This document shows positions 7,059-14,751 of a DNA stretch of 14,751 bases, piece by piece. Position 1 is the stretch's first letter; each line of letters opens with the position of its first letter. A model generated the notes under the pieces. That model ran no database searches and had not been told where the DNA came from. It saw only the letters and a list, made by a program, of their open reading frames with translations. The DNA comes from Neisseriaceae bacterium (GTDB lineage: Bacteria; Pseudomonadota; Gammaproteobacteria; Burkholderiales; UBA11063). The stretch covers positions 1 to 14,751 of the forward strand of contig CANISK010000014.1 in assembly GCA_947470205.1 (NCBI GenBank), written 5' to 3'. Both the position numbers and the translations under genes were made by a program.

Positions 7059-8394
7059 CAGGTAATAAATGTCTAAACCCATTTAGCATTTTCATCATGC
7101 CACCATTACCAAATTTTTTCATCATATCATTAATCTGATCAAATTGTTTTAGTAGTTGATTTACTTCTTGAACCGTGGTGCCACTTCCGAGTGCCACGCG
7201 TCTTTTTCTGGTAGCCTTTAAAATCGCTGGGTTTTTTCTTTCATATTTTGTCATAGAGTCTATCATGGCAGTATATTTTTTAATCATTTTATCATTTATT
7301 ACTTGTGGAGCACGAGCTGCGATATCCATTGGCATTTTATCTAATATTTTACCAAGCCCCCCCATATTATTCACTTGTTGAAACTGCATTTTAAAGTCTT
7401 CTAGGTCAAATTTTTTACCTTTTTTGACTTTATCCATCATTTTTTTAGCTTCAAGCTCGTTGACACTTCCTTTAACTTCTTCCACTAAAGACAATACATC
7501 TCCCATGCCAAGTATTCGAGAGGCTAGTCTATCTGGGTGAAAAGGTTCCAGTCCGTTGATCTTTTCAGACACCCCAATAAACTTAATGGGTTTACCAATC
7601 ACATGCCTAATAGACAAAGCAGCTCCGCCACGGCTATCACCATCTATTTTAGTGAGTATCACCCCAGTTAAATCCAGTGCATCATTAAAGGCTTTCGCCA
7701 CATTAACAGCGTCTTGCCCAAGCATGGAGTCCACCACAAATAAAGTCTCAATTGGATTTAAGTGTTGTTTTAGAGTCTTTATTTCAGTCATCATTTGTTC
7801 GTCTAATGTGGTACGCCCTGCAGTATCCACCAGTAACACATCAAAATAATGTTTCTTGGCATATTCTAGTGCATTATTTACGATATCTAGTGGAGTATCA
7901 GAGTTGGTTGATGGATAACACTCAACCTCAATACTATCAGCTAATATTTTTAACTGAGTAATTGCAGCAGGCCTATAGACATCTGCACTCACGACTAATA
8001 CTTTTTTATTATCTTTTTCTTTTAGCCTTTTAGCAAGTTTACCTACTGTGGTAGTTTTCCCCGCCCCTTGCAAACCTGCCATTAAAATTATCGCAGGTGG
8101 TACTGCATTTAGATTTAAGGCATCATTAAATTCACCGAGCAATTTAGTGAGATGTTCATTTACAATCCCAATAAAAGCTTGAGCTGGGTTTAAGCTTCCA
8201 ATAACCTTTTGTCCAAGTGCCTCAGTTTTTACATTATCAATAAAATACTTGACCACCACAAAAGACACATCAGCTTCCAAAAGTGCGATACGCACTTCAC
8301 GAAGAGCGTCTTGCATATTGCTTTCAGTAATATGAGCATTTCCAGAAATGGTTTTTATAACCTGATTTAATCGGCTAGAGAGATTTTCTAACAT
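7051..8394 (-). CDS. ffh: Signal recognition particle protein Ffh
   Basis: Ffh binds 4.5S RNA and hydrophobic signal sequences on nascent chains and delivers ribosomes to the FtsY receptor. At 447 residues it is near the usual 453. The N domain (about 1-95) is followed by the G domain with the P-loop G107-L-Q-G-A-G-K-T-T-T116, D190-T-A-G-R194 and T248-K-I-D251. The methionine-rich M domain (about 300-447) carries the SRP-RNA-binding S404-G-T-T-V-Q-E-V-N-Q-L-L-K sequence and ends in a GGMMKML-type tail. The gene is separated from ispH by 230 bp that contain a palindromic repeat, so it is probably transcribed from its own promoter. AAAGG upstream of the ATG is rather distant for a ribosome binding site. 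Confidence 0.97.
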   Translation of the reverse strand: MLENLSSRLNQVIKTISGNAHITESNMQDALREVRIALLEADVSFVVVKYFIDNVKTEALGQKVIGSLNPAQAFIGIVNEHLTKLLGEFNDALNLNAVPPAIILMAGLQGAGKTTTVGKLAKRLKEKDNKKVLVVSADVYRPAAITQLKILADSIEVECYPSTNSDTPLDIVNNALEYAKKHYFDVLLVDTAGRTTLDEQMMTEIKTLKQHLNPIETLFVVDSMLGQDAVNVAKAFNDALDLTGVILTKIDGDSRGGAALSIRHVIGKPIKFIGVSEKINGLEPFHPDRLASRILGMGDVLSLVEEVKGSVNELEAKKMMDKVKKGKKFDLEDFKMQFQQVNNMGGLGKILDKMPMDIAARAPQVINDKMIKKYTAMIDSMTKYERKNPAILKATRKRRVALGSGTTVQEVNQLLKQFDQINDMMKKFGNGGMMKMLNGFRHLLPGA

Positions 8395-8446
8395 AGTATT
8401 ATTTATAACCTTTAATATAATTTATCTTAGTACATGATACATTTTT

Positions 8447-8475
8447 TATATATATAATAAATCATTTATTAACAA
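8447..8475 (-). promoter_or_regulatory. Candidate ffh promoter
   Basis: On the minus strand, TTGTTA (8470-8475) and TATATA (8447-8452) are separated by exactly 17 bp and lie about 50 bp before the ffh ATG. The surrounding DNA is extremely AT-rich, so such pairs arise easily by chance. Confidence 0.3.
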
Positions 8476-8516
8476 TGAGTTGAATATAATTTAAATATAA
8501 TAAAATAACAAACACT

Positions 8517-8642
8517 GTCATTGCGAACCCTGATTTATCAGGGTGTGGCAATCTTATTGATTGGTACTCCATTATTTAATAAAATATAACATTGTATGAG
8601 TGTCAAGCATTTAGATTGCCACGCCTAACGGCTCGCAATGAC
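8517..8642. repeat. Palindromic repeat element overlapping the 3' end of ispH
   Basis: The outer arms are GTCATTGCGA (8517-8526) and TCGCAATGAC (8633-8642); inner arms are GGCAATCT (8547-8554) and AGATTGCC (8613-8620). The left half holds a small hairpin ACCCTGAT/ATCAGGGT. A 58-bp centre (8555-8612) shows no symmetry. The arm sequences (ATTGCGAGCC, GGCGTGGCAATCT-like) are of the type seen as dispersed palindromic elements in Rickettsia and other host-associated bacteria. The right arm codes the last residues and stop of ispH. Confidence 0.88.
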
Positions 8643-9620
8643 TGGGGTATTCTCGCGTAGTTCATGAGGGAGGGCAAACACCATCTCCTCTTCCACCACA
8701 TTTAAAGTATCTATTTTATTAAATCCATATTTATTGAGCACATTAATCACACCTTCCACCAAAATCTCAGGAGCGGAAGCTCCGGCAGTTAGTCCTACAT
8801 TTTTTACATTAGTTAGCCATTCTTGGTGTATTTCATCTGCAAAATCAATGAGGTATGATTTTACTCCCAAATTTTCCGCAAGTTCTTTTAGGCGGTTAGA
8901 GTTAGAGCTATTTTTACTCCCAATTACAAGCACCGCATCACACACTTTTGCTAAAGCCTTGACTGCATCTTGTCTATTTTGTGTGGCATAGCAAATATCT
9001 TCATTTTTGGGTAGCCTTAGATTTGAAAAGCTAGTTTGTAATTTATTTAATATCTCACGAGTTTCATCCACAGATAGCGTAGTTTGAGTAACAACCGCTA
9101 TTTTTGGAATATCTGGACTGATAGGGAGTTTTTCAATATCTAGTATATTCTCAATAAGATAGATATTACCATCCACTTGCCCCATGGTACCTTCTACTTC
9201 TGGGTGCCCCTTATGTCCAACCATAATTATAGTGTAACCTTTTTTATGTAGACTTTTAATTTCTACGTGTACCTTACTAACAAGTGGACAAGTAGCATCA
9301 AATATTAGGTTTAAATTTCGAGTTTCAGCGGTTTCTCGCACCGATAATGGCACACCATGGGCAGAGTACACTAAAATACTACCTTCTGGTACATCATTTA
9401 CATCCTCAATAAATATCGCACCGCGTTTTTTCAGGTTATCTACTACATATTTATTATGCACCACCTCATGTCTTACGTATATTGGTGCACCATATTTATC
9501 TAATGCACGTCTAACAATCGCGATTGCTCTATCCACCCCGGCACAAAATCCTCTTGGATTGGCAAGGATAATGGTTTTATCACTCAGAGGTTTTACGTTT
9601 TGATGTATTGTTTGTATCAT
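8625..9620 (-). CDS. ispH: 4-hydroxy-3-methylbut-2-enyl diphosphate reductase IspH
   Basis: IspH is the last enzyme of the MEP isoprenoid pathway. It reduces HMBPP to IPP and DMAPP with a [4Fe-4S] cluster. The three cluster cysteines are present: C26 in GFCAGVDRA, C111 in DATCPLVSKVH and C210 in ICYATQNRQ. The active-site motif GHPEVEGTMGQ has the catalytic Glu at E143, and T178-Q-T-T is also conserved. Length is 331 residues, compared with 316 in E. coli. Part of the excess is an N-terminal extension of about 14 residues, and part is at the C-terminus, where the final VIASR and stop are encoded by a palindromic repeat. Its ATG overlaps the lspA stop as ATGA, so it is the last gene of the ribF operon. 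Confidence 0.97.
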   Translation of the reverse strand: MIQTIHQNVKPLSDKTIILANPRGFCAGVDRAIAIVRRALDKYGAPIYVRHEVVHNKYVVDNLKKRGAIFIEDVNDVPEGSILVYSAHGVPLSVRETAETRNLNLIFDATCPLVSKVHVEIKSLHKKGYTIIMVGHKGHPEVEGTMGQVDGNIYLIENILDIEKLPISPDIPKIAVVTQTTLSVDETREILNKLQTSFSNLRLPKNEDICYATQNRQDAVKALAKVCDAVLVIGSKNSSNSNRLKELAENLGVKSYLIDFADEIHQEWLTNVKNVGLTAGASAPEILVEGVINVLNKYGFNKIDTLNVVEEEMVFALPHELRENTPVIASR

Positions 9621-10153
9621 GGTGTATTTTTTGAGTGGTGATGAGGAAAAAATATTCCTTCAACAATAAGAATTGCAACACCAATGCAAATAAAACTATC
9701 CGCAAGGTTAAAAGCAGGCCAATAAAAACTTTTATAATACCATTGAATAAAGTCAGTCACTCTCCCTTGTAGAATTCTATCTATAAGGTTCCCTAGTGCT
9801 CCACCTAAAATAAAACTCATTGCAAAACCAGTTAGTTTGGAATAATTTTTACCTAAAATATAGTTAATAATCCATACAGATACACTAAGTGCAACTATCC
9901 CAAAAAATAGTTTCGGTAAATTACCATGATAACTCGCCAACAATGAAAATGCTGCTCCTTTATTATACATAAGCGTCCAATTCCAGAAGTTTTTAACTAC
10001 TGGGATGGTTTCGTATAACGAAACATGACCTCTGACAATATATTTAGTTACTTGGTCTAGTAGTAAAATAAATAATGAAATCAAAAGCAATAAATATCTT
10101 GCCTTTAAGGGTAAATTTAATTTTTTCGTCCAACTCATATTGTCCACTTTCAT
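9617..10153 (-). CDS. lspA: Lipoprotein signal peptidase LspA (signal peptidase II)
   Basis: LspA is an inner-membrane aspartyl protease that removes the signal peptide of diacylglyceryl-modified prolipoproteins. Four hydrophobic helices are visible (about residues 20-33, 68-74 extending to 90, 84-100 and 108-124, with the last at 150-168). The diagnostic motifs are N64-K-G-A-A-F-S, G121-N-L-I-D125-R, V132-T-D134-F and F148-N-L-A-D152. D134 and D152 are the catalytic pair by comparison with the solved P. aeruginosa enzyme. The first ATG (10153) has no ribosome binding site, while Met6 (ATG at 10136-10138) follows GTGGA at good spacing, so translation may start there, giving 173 residues. It lies 6 bp (or 21 bp) after ileS and overlaps ispH by 4 nt. 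Confidence 0.95.
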   Translation of the reverse strand: MKVDNMSWTKKLNLPLKARYLLLLISLFILLLDQVTKYIVRGHVSLYETIPVVKNFWNWTLMYNKGAAFSLLASYHGNLPKLFFGIVALSVSVWIINYILGKNYSKLTGFAMSFILGGALGNLIDRILQGRVTDFIQWYYKSFYWPAFNLADSFICIGVAILIVEGIFFPHHHSKNTP

Positions 10154-10159
10154 AAAAAT

Positions 10160-12952
10160 TTAAAAACCAAGCGCACCAATACATCTTTCGCAGATAGTTT
10201 TATGCTCTTCATACATTCCAACGCTCTCTACATAATGCCAACAACGTTCACATTTTGGAGATTGGGATTTGGTGACGGTAACTTCAATATCACTATTAGT
10301 TATTAAAGATACTTCCACATGGGATACCATGTAAATAAACTTCAAGTCAGATCCAAATTCACTTAATAATGAATACAATTCATCACCCACTTTGATGTGT
10401 AGATTGGCCTGCAATGAAGACCCAATTTCATTATTTACTCGAGCTTCCTCTAGTTTCTTTAATACAGCCCCTCGAGTGCAAACAATTTTAGTCCATTTGG
10501 CTGATATGTTATCTTTATCTATCACATCTGGTATACTATAAAATGCATGATACAAGGTGCTATCAGATTTATCGTGTTTTAATATTTCCCATGCTTCATC
10601 GGCCGTAAAACACAAGATGGGGGATAGAAGTAAAATCAAACTATTTGCGATATGGTAGATGGTACTTTGTGCCGCACGTCTACTTATTCCATCTATTTTA
10701 CCAGTGTATAGTCTATCTTTTAATATATCCAAATAAAACCCACCAAGATCTTCTGAACAAAATTTTACTATCTCTTGCACCACATGGTGAAATTGATAGC
10801 TTGGGTATATTTCTTTAGTTAGTTTATCTTGAAGTGTAGATAGTAAAAATAAAGCATATTTGTCAATTTCTAATATATTAGATACATCCACCAGATCTTT
10901 TGACGAATCAAAATCAACCAAATTAGCCAGTAAAAATCTTAGTGTGTTTCTTATTCTTCGATAAGACTCAGATACTCGTTTCATAATTTCATCTGAGTAA
11001 CTAAGTTCACCTGAGTAATCAGTAGATGCCACCCATAATCGCAACAAATCAGCACCATATTTTTTAATAACATCTTGAGGTGATACAGTATTTCCAAGGG
11101 ACTTAGACATTTTATAACCCTTGCCATCCACAGTAAATCCATGAGTTAAAAGAGCCTTAAATGGTGCGGCTCCATTAATAGCACACCCAGTTAGTAAAGA
11201 TGATTGAAACCATCCTCGGTGTTGGTCTGAGCCTTCAAGGTACAAATCCGCAGGAGCTAATAATTCAGGATAATTGGTGTTATTTTTAAGTACAGTTAAA
11301 TGGGTAACTCCGGAGTCAAACCATACATCAATAGTATCAGTTAATTTTTGATATTTGTCACTATCTTTTATTCCCAAAGATTCCCCATTAGTGCTATCAT
11401 CAAACCAAATATCCATGCCATGTTTTTCAATTAAGTCTGCTATTTTTTGTAAAATTTGGTAACTATCTGGATGGGGTTCAAATGTCTCTTTATGCACAAA
11501 GAAAGTAATTGGGCTAAACCATTTACGTTGTCTAGATACACACCAGTCTGGACGGGTGTTTATCATAGATTCCAATCTCGCTTTCCCCCATTTTGGTATA
11601 AAATCAGTTTTATCCACTTCTTTTAATGCGATACTACGGAGAGCGTCCTGTGTGGTGCCTAGTTTATCCATGCCGATAAACCATTGTGGTGTTGTTCTAA
11701 AAATAAGAGGAGTTTTATGGCGCCAACAATGTGGGTAGCTATGTTCCAATTTATCTTTTATCAATAAAGACCCATTATCTTCCAAAAGCTTTATAACAAT
11801 ATTGTTGCTATCCCATATATTTAAACCATTTACAAGGTTGGCGGTAGAGATAAAACATCCAGCATCGTTTACCTTAGTTTCAAGTGGTAGATTATACTTC
11901 ATCCCCACCATGTAGTCTTCCATGCCATGAGCAGGAGCAGTATGAACTAAACCAGTACCAGCATCTATGGTTACATGTTCACCTAGAATAATTGGTACCT
12001 TTTTATCATAAAATGGATGTTGCCAGTGAGTATTTGTTAGATTTATCCCCAAGGTTTCATTGATGATGGTATATGGCATACCATTTAATTGTGGTTTGGT
12101 GAGGATACCGTCTACCAAATCTTTAGCAATTATTAAAATTTCGTTATTAATATTAATCAAAGCATATGTAACATCTTGATTTACGCAAATTGCTTCATTG
12201 GATGGCAGTGTCCAAGGGGTAGTAGTCCAAATCACCACAGAAATATTTTTGTTATACAAATTTTCATCATCATGGCATTTAAATGTTTTTAGAATGGCGG
12301 TTTTGTCTTCATTGATTGCATTAAATTTTACATAAATAGATGAAGAGAATTTGTTTTTATACTCCACTTCAGCTTCCGCTAAGGCAGATTTACACTCAAT
12401 ACACCAGTGCACTGGTTTCACACCTTTAAACAAATATCCATTTTTATATATTTCACCAAATGCACGGATAGTAGCAGCTTCAATTTGATAATCCATAGTC
12501 TTATATGGTTTATCCCATTTGCCCAACACCCCAAGACGGATAAAGTCTTTCATTTGGTTTTCTATTTGAGATTGAGCATATTCCCTGCACTTATCCCTAA
12601 ATTCCCTTGCAGGTATATCCTTACCGTGCATTTTTTCAACATTTAATTCAATTGGTAGCCCGTGACAGTCCCATCCAGGTACGAATGGTGCATCATAACC
12701 AGATAGGGTTTTCATGCGAATAATAATATCTTTTAAAATTTTATTTACTGCGTGCCCAAGATGTAAATTTCCATTTGCATATGGTGGGCCATCATGAAGG
12801 ATAAATTTTGTTCTACCTTGGCAAATTTGCCGTATTTTTTCATAACGATTTTCTTTATACCAATTGTCTAGCATTTGAGGTTCTCGCTTTGCGAGGTCTC
12901 CACGCATTGGAAACTCTGTTTCAAATAAATTAATAGTATCTTTATAGTTCAT
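10160..12952 (-). CDS. ileS: Isoleucyl-tRNA synthetase
   Basis: IleRS charges tRNA-Ile and edits misactivated valine. The length is 930 residues, against 938 in E. coli. The class I signature is in PPYANGNLHLGH, with H64-L-G-H67, and the second signature is K614-M-S-K-S618 followed by LGN. The CP1 editing domain lies between them and includes the TTPWTLPSN and GTGLVHTAPAHG stretches. The C-terminal zinc ribbon is intact, with C901, C904, C921 and C924 in the bacterial-type (IleS1) arrangement. Its ATG overlaps the ribF stop by 4 nt (ATGA), and lspA follows after 6 bp, so translation is probably coupled along the operon. Confidence 0.98.
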   Translation of the reverse strand: MNYKDTINLFETEFPMRGDLAKREPQMLDNWYKENRYEKIRQICQGRTKFILHDGPPYANGNLHLGHAVNKILKDIIIRMKTLSGYDAPFVPGWDCHGLPIELNVEKMHGKDIPAREFRDKCREYAQSQIENQMKDFIRLGVLGKWDKPYKTMDYQIEAATIRAFGEIYKNGYLFKGVKPVHWCIECKSALAEAEVEYKNKFSSSIYVKFNAINEDKTAILKTFKCHDDENLYNKNISVVIWTTTPWTLPSNEAICVNQDVTYALININNEILIIAKDLVDGILTKPQLNGMPYTIINETLGINLTNTHWQHPFYDKKVPIILGEHVTIDAGTGLVHTAPAHGMEDYMVGMKYNLPLETKVNDAGCFISTANLVNGLNIWDSNNIVIKLLEDNGSLLIKDKLEHSYPHCWRHKTPLIFRTTPQWFIGMDKLGTTQDALRSIALKEVDKTDFIPKWGKARLESMINTRPDWCVSRQRKWFSPITFFVHKETFEPHPDSYQILQKIADLIEKHGMDIWFDDSTNGESLGIKDSDKYQKLTDTIDVWFDSGVTHLTVLKNNTNYPELLAPADLYLEGSDQHRGWFQSSLLTGCAINGAAPFKALLTHGFTVDGKGYKMSKSLGNTVSPQDVIKKYGADLLRLWVASTDYSGELSYSDEIMKRVSESYRRIRNTLRFLLANLVDFDSSKDLVDVSNILEIDKYALFLLSTLQDKLTKEIYPSYQFHHVVQEIVKFCSEDLGGFYLDILKDRLYTGKIDGISRRAAQSTIYHIANSLILLLSPILCFTADEAWEILKHDKSDSTLYHAFYSIPDVIDKDNISAKWTKIVCTRGAVLKKLEEARVNNEIGSSLQANLHIKVGDELYSLLSEFGSDLKFIYMVSHVEVSLITNSDIEVTVTKSQSPKCERCWHYVESVGMYEEHKTICERCIGALGF

Positions 12953-13908
12953 AATAATATTTTTTCTCTCTTGGTGAAGAATAATCTGGTATTATCCAAA
13001 TCGGCGTATATTTGTTTAAATAATAACTCTAAATTATCAAATTTCATCTCAGGTCTTAAAAATGACAATATCTCAACTGTTGCAACGAAGCCATATAAGT
13101 CTAAATCTATATCCAGCAAGTGTGCCTCTAGTTTATAGATATTGGAATCATCTATAGTGGGATTTCTGCCAATACTGGCAACCGCGTTATATCGTACATT
13201 ATTAATATACACATAAGCAGCATAAATTCCACATAGGGCAGGGCGATTACGCCCAAGGCATAGATTTATGGTAGGTACGCCATATTTTCTACCCAAATGG
13301 TTACCATGTACTACACGAGATGTATAACACAAATTACGTCCTAGGTATCTATACACCATGGGTAAGTTATTTTCATTCGCATAAGTACGAATAAGCGAAC
13401 TAGAAACCCTGTGAGTATCTATATAATAAGGCTCGATTATCTTGACTTCAATTCCATATTGAATAAAATCCAAATAATTACCACTACCATTGATGCCAAA
13501 TTTAAAATCATGCCCAATAATCACATCTGTCATATTGAGTTTATTAATTAAGATATCTTTAATGAATAGTTCTGGAGTATAAATCGCTAGATTTTCAGTA
13601 AATCTAAGGATGATAATTTCATCCACAAGTGGATTGCCGTTATTATATAATAAATTGCATTTATCTCGAATAAGCCCAAGGCGTGATCTACGTATTCCCT
13701 GTTTTTTTTCAATAAAAAATTCTTGTGGCAATGGCTCAAACGTGACTAAAATTCTTTTTAAATTTTTTTTATTTGCAGTATCATTTACCTGAGATATTAA
13801 TTGCATGTGCCCCAGATGACAACCGTCATAATTACCGATAGTAACTACAGATTGCTTGGTATTGTTTTGTTTATGAGTTTCATTAAATGTCAGTTGTATT
13901 TTATACAT
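12949..13908 (-). CDS. ribF: Bifunctional riboflavin kinase / FAD synthetase RibF
   Basis: RibF converts riboflavin to FMN and then FAD. The N-terminal nucleotidyltransferase domain has G25-N-Y-D-G-C-H-L-G-H34, the I-G-H-D-F-K-F-G stretch at 131-138 and S169-S-S-L-I-R174. The C-terminal flavokinase domain has G202-N-H-L-G-R207 and the nucleotide-binding P212-T-I-N215. Length is 319 residues, against 313 in E. coli. Cys30 replaces the more common Val/Phe in the first motif, a mild change. No clear ribosome binding site precedes the ATG, which is 15 bp after the stop of the small exported protein, so translation may rely on coupling or re-initiation. It heads the ribF-ileS-lspA-ispH set. Confidence 0.96.
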   Translation of the reverse strand: MYKIQLTFNETHKQNNTKQSVVTIGNYDGCHLGHMQLISQVNDTANKKNLKRILVTFEPLPQEFFIEKKQGIRRSRLGLIRDKCNLLYNNGNPLVDEIIILRFTENLAIYTPELFIKDILINKLNMTDVIIGHDFKFGINGSGNYLDFIQYGIEVKIIEPYYIDTHRVSSSLIRTYANENNLPMVYRYLGRNLCYTSRVVHGNHLGRKYGVPTINLCLGRNRPALCGIYAAYVYINNVRYNAVASIGRNPTIDDSNIYKLEAHLLDIDLDLYGFVATVEILSFLRPEMKFDNLELLFKQIYADLDNTRLFFTKREKILL

Positions 13909-13923
13909 AATTTTAAATAGATT

Positions 13924-14118
13924 TTAATTATCAGCTTGATGATTTCCTGCCTGGCACTCTTTATTGTCATCTGAATTGGCATCATAATAAGATAAATGAA
14001 TACATTCACCATAAGAATCTCTTAATGCACCAGAATATATAGTGGTTAGGTAGCCATCAAGGGCGTATATCTTTACAAATGATGTCACACATAAAATTGT
14101 CAATATAAATTGTCTCAT
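13924..14118 (-). CDS. Small exported protein resembling the OmpA-family N-terminal segment
   Basis: A 64-residue protein. Residues 1-19 form a likely signal peptide (R2, hydrophobic core ILTILCVTSFV, cut after I-Y-A19). The mature part has G-Y-L-T, then R33-D-S-Y-G-E-C39, and a second cysteine at C55. This order and spacing resemble the short segment that precedes the OmpA C-terminal domain in many beta/gammaproteobacterial OmpA-like proteins, typically RxSxGECWxTxYWTPxxAxxEC. Here the chain ends nine residues after the second Cys without any peptidoglycan-binding domain, so it is either a remnant of such a gene or a small secreted relative. An in-frame TAA lies just before the ATG, fixing the start; AGAAGG is 12 nt upstream. 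It is the first gene of the ribF transcript. Confidence 0.62.
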   Translation of the reverse strand: MRQFILTILCVTSFVKIYALDGYLTTIYSGALRDSYGECIHLSYYDANSDDNKECQAGNHQADN

Positions 14119-14177
14119 GTTTTTGCATTACCTTCTAAAATATCCATAAACTTTAGATAATAATTGTATCATATTTG

Positions 14178-14205
14178 ATTATAATGCACCCATAAATTAA
14201 GACAA
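14178..14205 (-). promoter_or_regulatory. Sigma-70-type promoter for the 13924-14118 / ribF operon
   Basis: On the minus strand, TTGTCT (14200-14205) and a perfect TATAAT (14178-14183) are separated by 16 bp. Transcription would start near 14170, giving a leader of about 50 nt before the small exported protein. It is the best-formed promoter I found in the window. Confidence 0.6.
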
Positions 14206-14285
14206 CCAATACCGCCCAGTCAAGCTAGAAATAAACCATCAAAATTAAACACTAATTAAATACGAATTTTGATCTACAAATCCTT

Positions 14286-14378
14286 TCATTCCCAACTTGA
14301 TTGGGAATCCATGTTTTTATTATTATACTGGATTCCCGCCGCAGTTGACCCTCGACTCCGATCGGGGGTGGGAATGAC
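14286..14378. repeat. Palindromic repeat of the TCATTCCC / GGGAATGA family, copy 1
   Basis: The left arm runs from TCATTCCC (14286-14293) to GGGAATCCA; the right arm runs from TGGATTCCC (14329-14337) to GGGAATGACA (ending at 14379). Each arm is itself palindromic and the two arms are inverted relative to each other. The right arm has a longer insert with its own 8-bp hairpin, ACCCTCGA/TCGGGGGT (14348-14369, one wobble). No coding potential is visible. Confidence 0.85.
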
Positions 14379-14554
14379 AAAAACATGCACGTGAATGAGA
14401 ATTATCCTGTTGTTTTAACTAAATTTATTTTAGTTCTTAATTCGCATTTAACTTGTGTAACCTAAACTAGCGTTACCCTGACTTTTTTGCAGTGGATACT
14501 AAATTTTCTTAAACCATAATACTCTAAATCTGCTAACATTCATATGCTTAATAT
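14379..14554. other. Gene-free AT-rich spacer between repeats
   Basis: Together with 14119-14285, this is part of a 633-bp stretch with no credible gene. Apart from the promoter and repeats listed, I see only a short hairpin, AACTAAA (14417-14423) with TTTAGTT (14429-14435). No tRNA cloverleaf or other RNA gene is evident by eye. Confidence 0.6.
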
Positions 14555-14751
14555 TAGACTTCTTGCATAACCTCATAAAATGCTAATTCGACATAAGAAA
14601 TTAATAAATGTTGTCATTCCCTAAGTCGTCGGGAATCCAGTTTTACAACATCCAACATTCATTTTAAAAGGTGACTATCTACATTGAATGGATTCCCGCC
14701 TACGCGGGAATGACATAAATTGGCACTTTTATAGGTTATGCAAGAAGTCTA
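14555..14751. mobile_element. 197-bp MITE with perfect 19-bp terminal inverted repeats
   Basis: TAGACTTCTTGCATAACCT (14555-14573) is repeated exactly in inverted orientation at 14733-14751, the last base of the window. Similarity continues inward with one indel (ATAAAATGC on the left against ATAAAAGTGC on the right). There is no transposase gene, so it is a non-autonomous element that would be moved by an IS elsewhere in the genome. If the outer TA is a target duplication, an IS630/Tc1-mariner-type transposase would fit, but the right flank is not visible, so this is open. Confidence 0.85.
14612..14715. repeat. Palindromic repeat of the TCATTCCC / GGGAATGA family, copy 2, nested in the MITE
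   Basis: The left arm is TGTCATTCCC to GGGAATCCA (14612-14639) and the right arm is TGGATTCCCGCC to GCGGGAATGACA (14689-14715), separated by a 49-bp AT-rich centre. It has the same arm sequences and architecture as the 14286 copy, with different inner loops. It forms most of the MITE interior, so either it inserted into the MITE or the MITE family carries it. Confidence 0.87.

Noticed and set aside
7556..7849. 97-codon open frame on the plus strand inside ffh
   Set aside because: It is antisense to the Ffh G domain, with no start signal or recognisable protein features.
8734..8991. 85-codon open frame on the plus strand inside ispH
   Set aside because: It is antisense to conserved IspH sequence and is a by-product of codon structure.
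14436..14554. Possible tRNA or small RNA in the gene-free tail
   Set aside because: No acceptor, anticodon or T-arm pairing could be drawn; only short AT-rich dyads are present.
14286..14751. Possible CRISPR array because of repeated GGGAATCC-type units
   Set aside because: The units are inverted palindromic arms of two dispersed elements, not direct repeats with regular spacers, and there are no cas genes.

Overview
The window (about one-third G+C by eye) carries eleven protein-coding genes and looks like the chromosome of an AT-rich gammaproteobacterium, or a related beta/gamma lineage. The evidence is a direct glutaminyl-tRNA synthetase, LpxH of the lipid A pathway, and the gene order ribF-ileS-lspA-ispH, which is classical for this group (fkpB, which lies between lspA and ispH in Escherichia coli, is absent). 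Low GC, small palindromic repeats that invade gene ends, a MITE and a large repeat-containing ATPase together suggest a host-associated or intracellular bacterium. That lifestyle is an inference, and I cannot name the genus.

Layout, left to right. 1-254 (+): 3' part of a YafQ-type toxin whose start lies outside the window. 295-1812 (-): a two-gene unit, lpxH followed 6 bp downstream by an unassigned protein with a HEFGH zinc-protease motif. 1933-4067 (+): glnS, overlapping a small exported protein of unknown function. 4068-4306: intergenic, with a possible terminator and promoter. 4307-7012 (+): a 901-residue P-loop ATPase with an internal duplication of 76 codons and further short repeats; this is the most unusual gene here. 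7051-8394 (-): ffh, converging on the ATPase gene and sharing a hairpin at its stop codon. 8517-8642: a palindromic repeat that supplies the last codons of ispH. 8625-13908 (-): the tightly packed operon ribF-ileS-lspA-ispH, preceded by a small exported protein (13924-14118) that resembles the N-terminal segment of OmpA-family proteins, with a good sigma-70 promoter at 14178-14205. 14119-14751: a gene-free tail with two palindromic repeats of one family, the second nested in a 197-bp MITE that ends at the last base of the window.

The housekeeping genes cover aminoacylation (GlnS, IleS), co-translational membrane targeting (Ffh), lipoprotein signal-peptide removal (LspA), isoprenoid synthesis (IspH), flavin cofactor synthesis (RibF) and lipid A synthesis (LpxH). 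The accessory genes are the toxin, the zincin-like protein, two small exported proteins and the ATPase. The strongest candidate for something undescribed is the 4307-7012 gene: its two 76-codon copies differ at 16 bases, and every difference changes an amino acid. A G6 tract lies where a second, better-initiated N-terminal frame would join the main frame.
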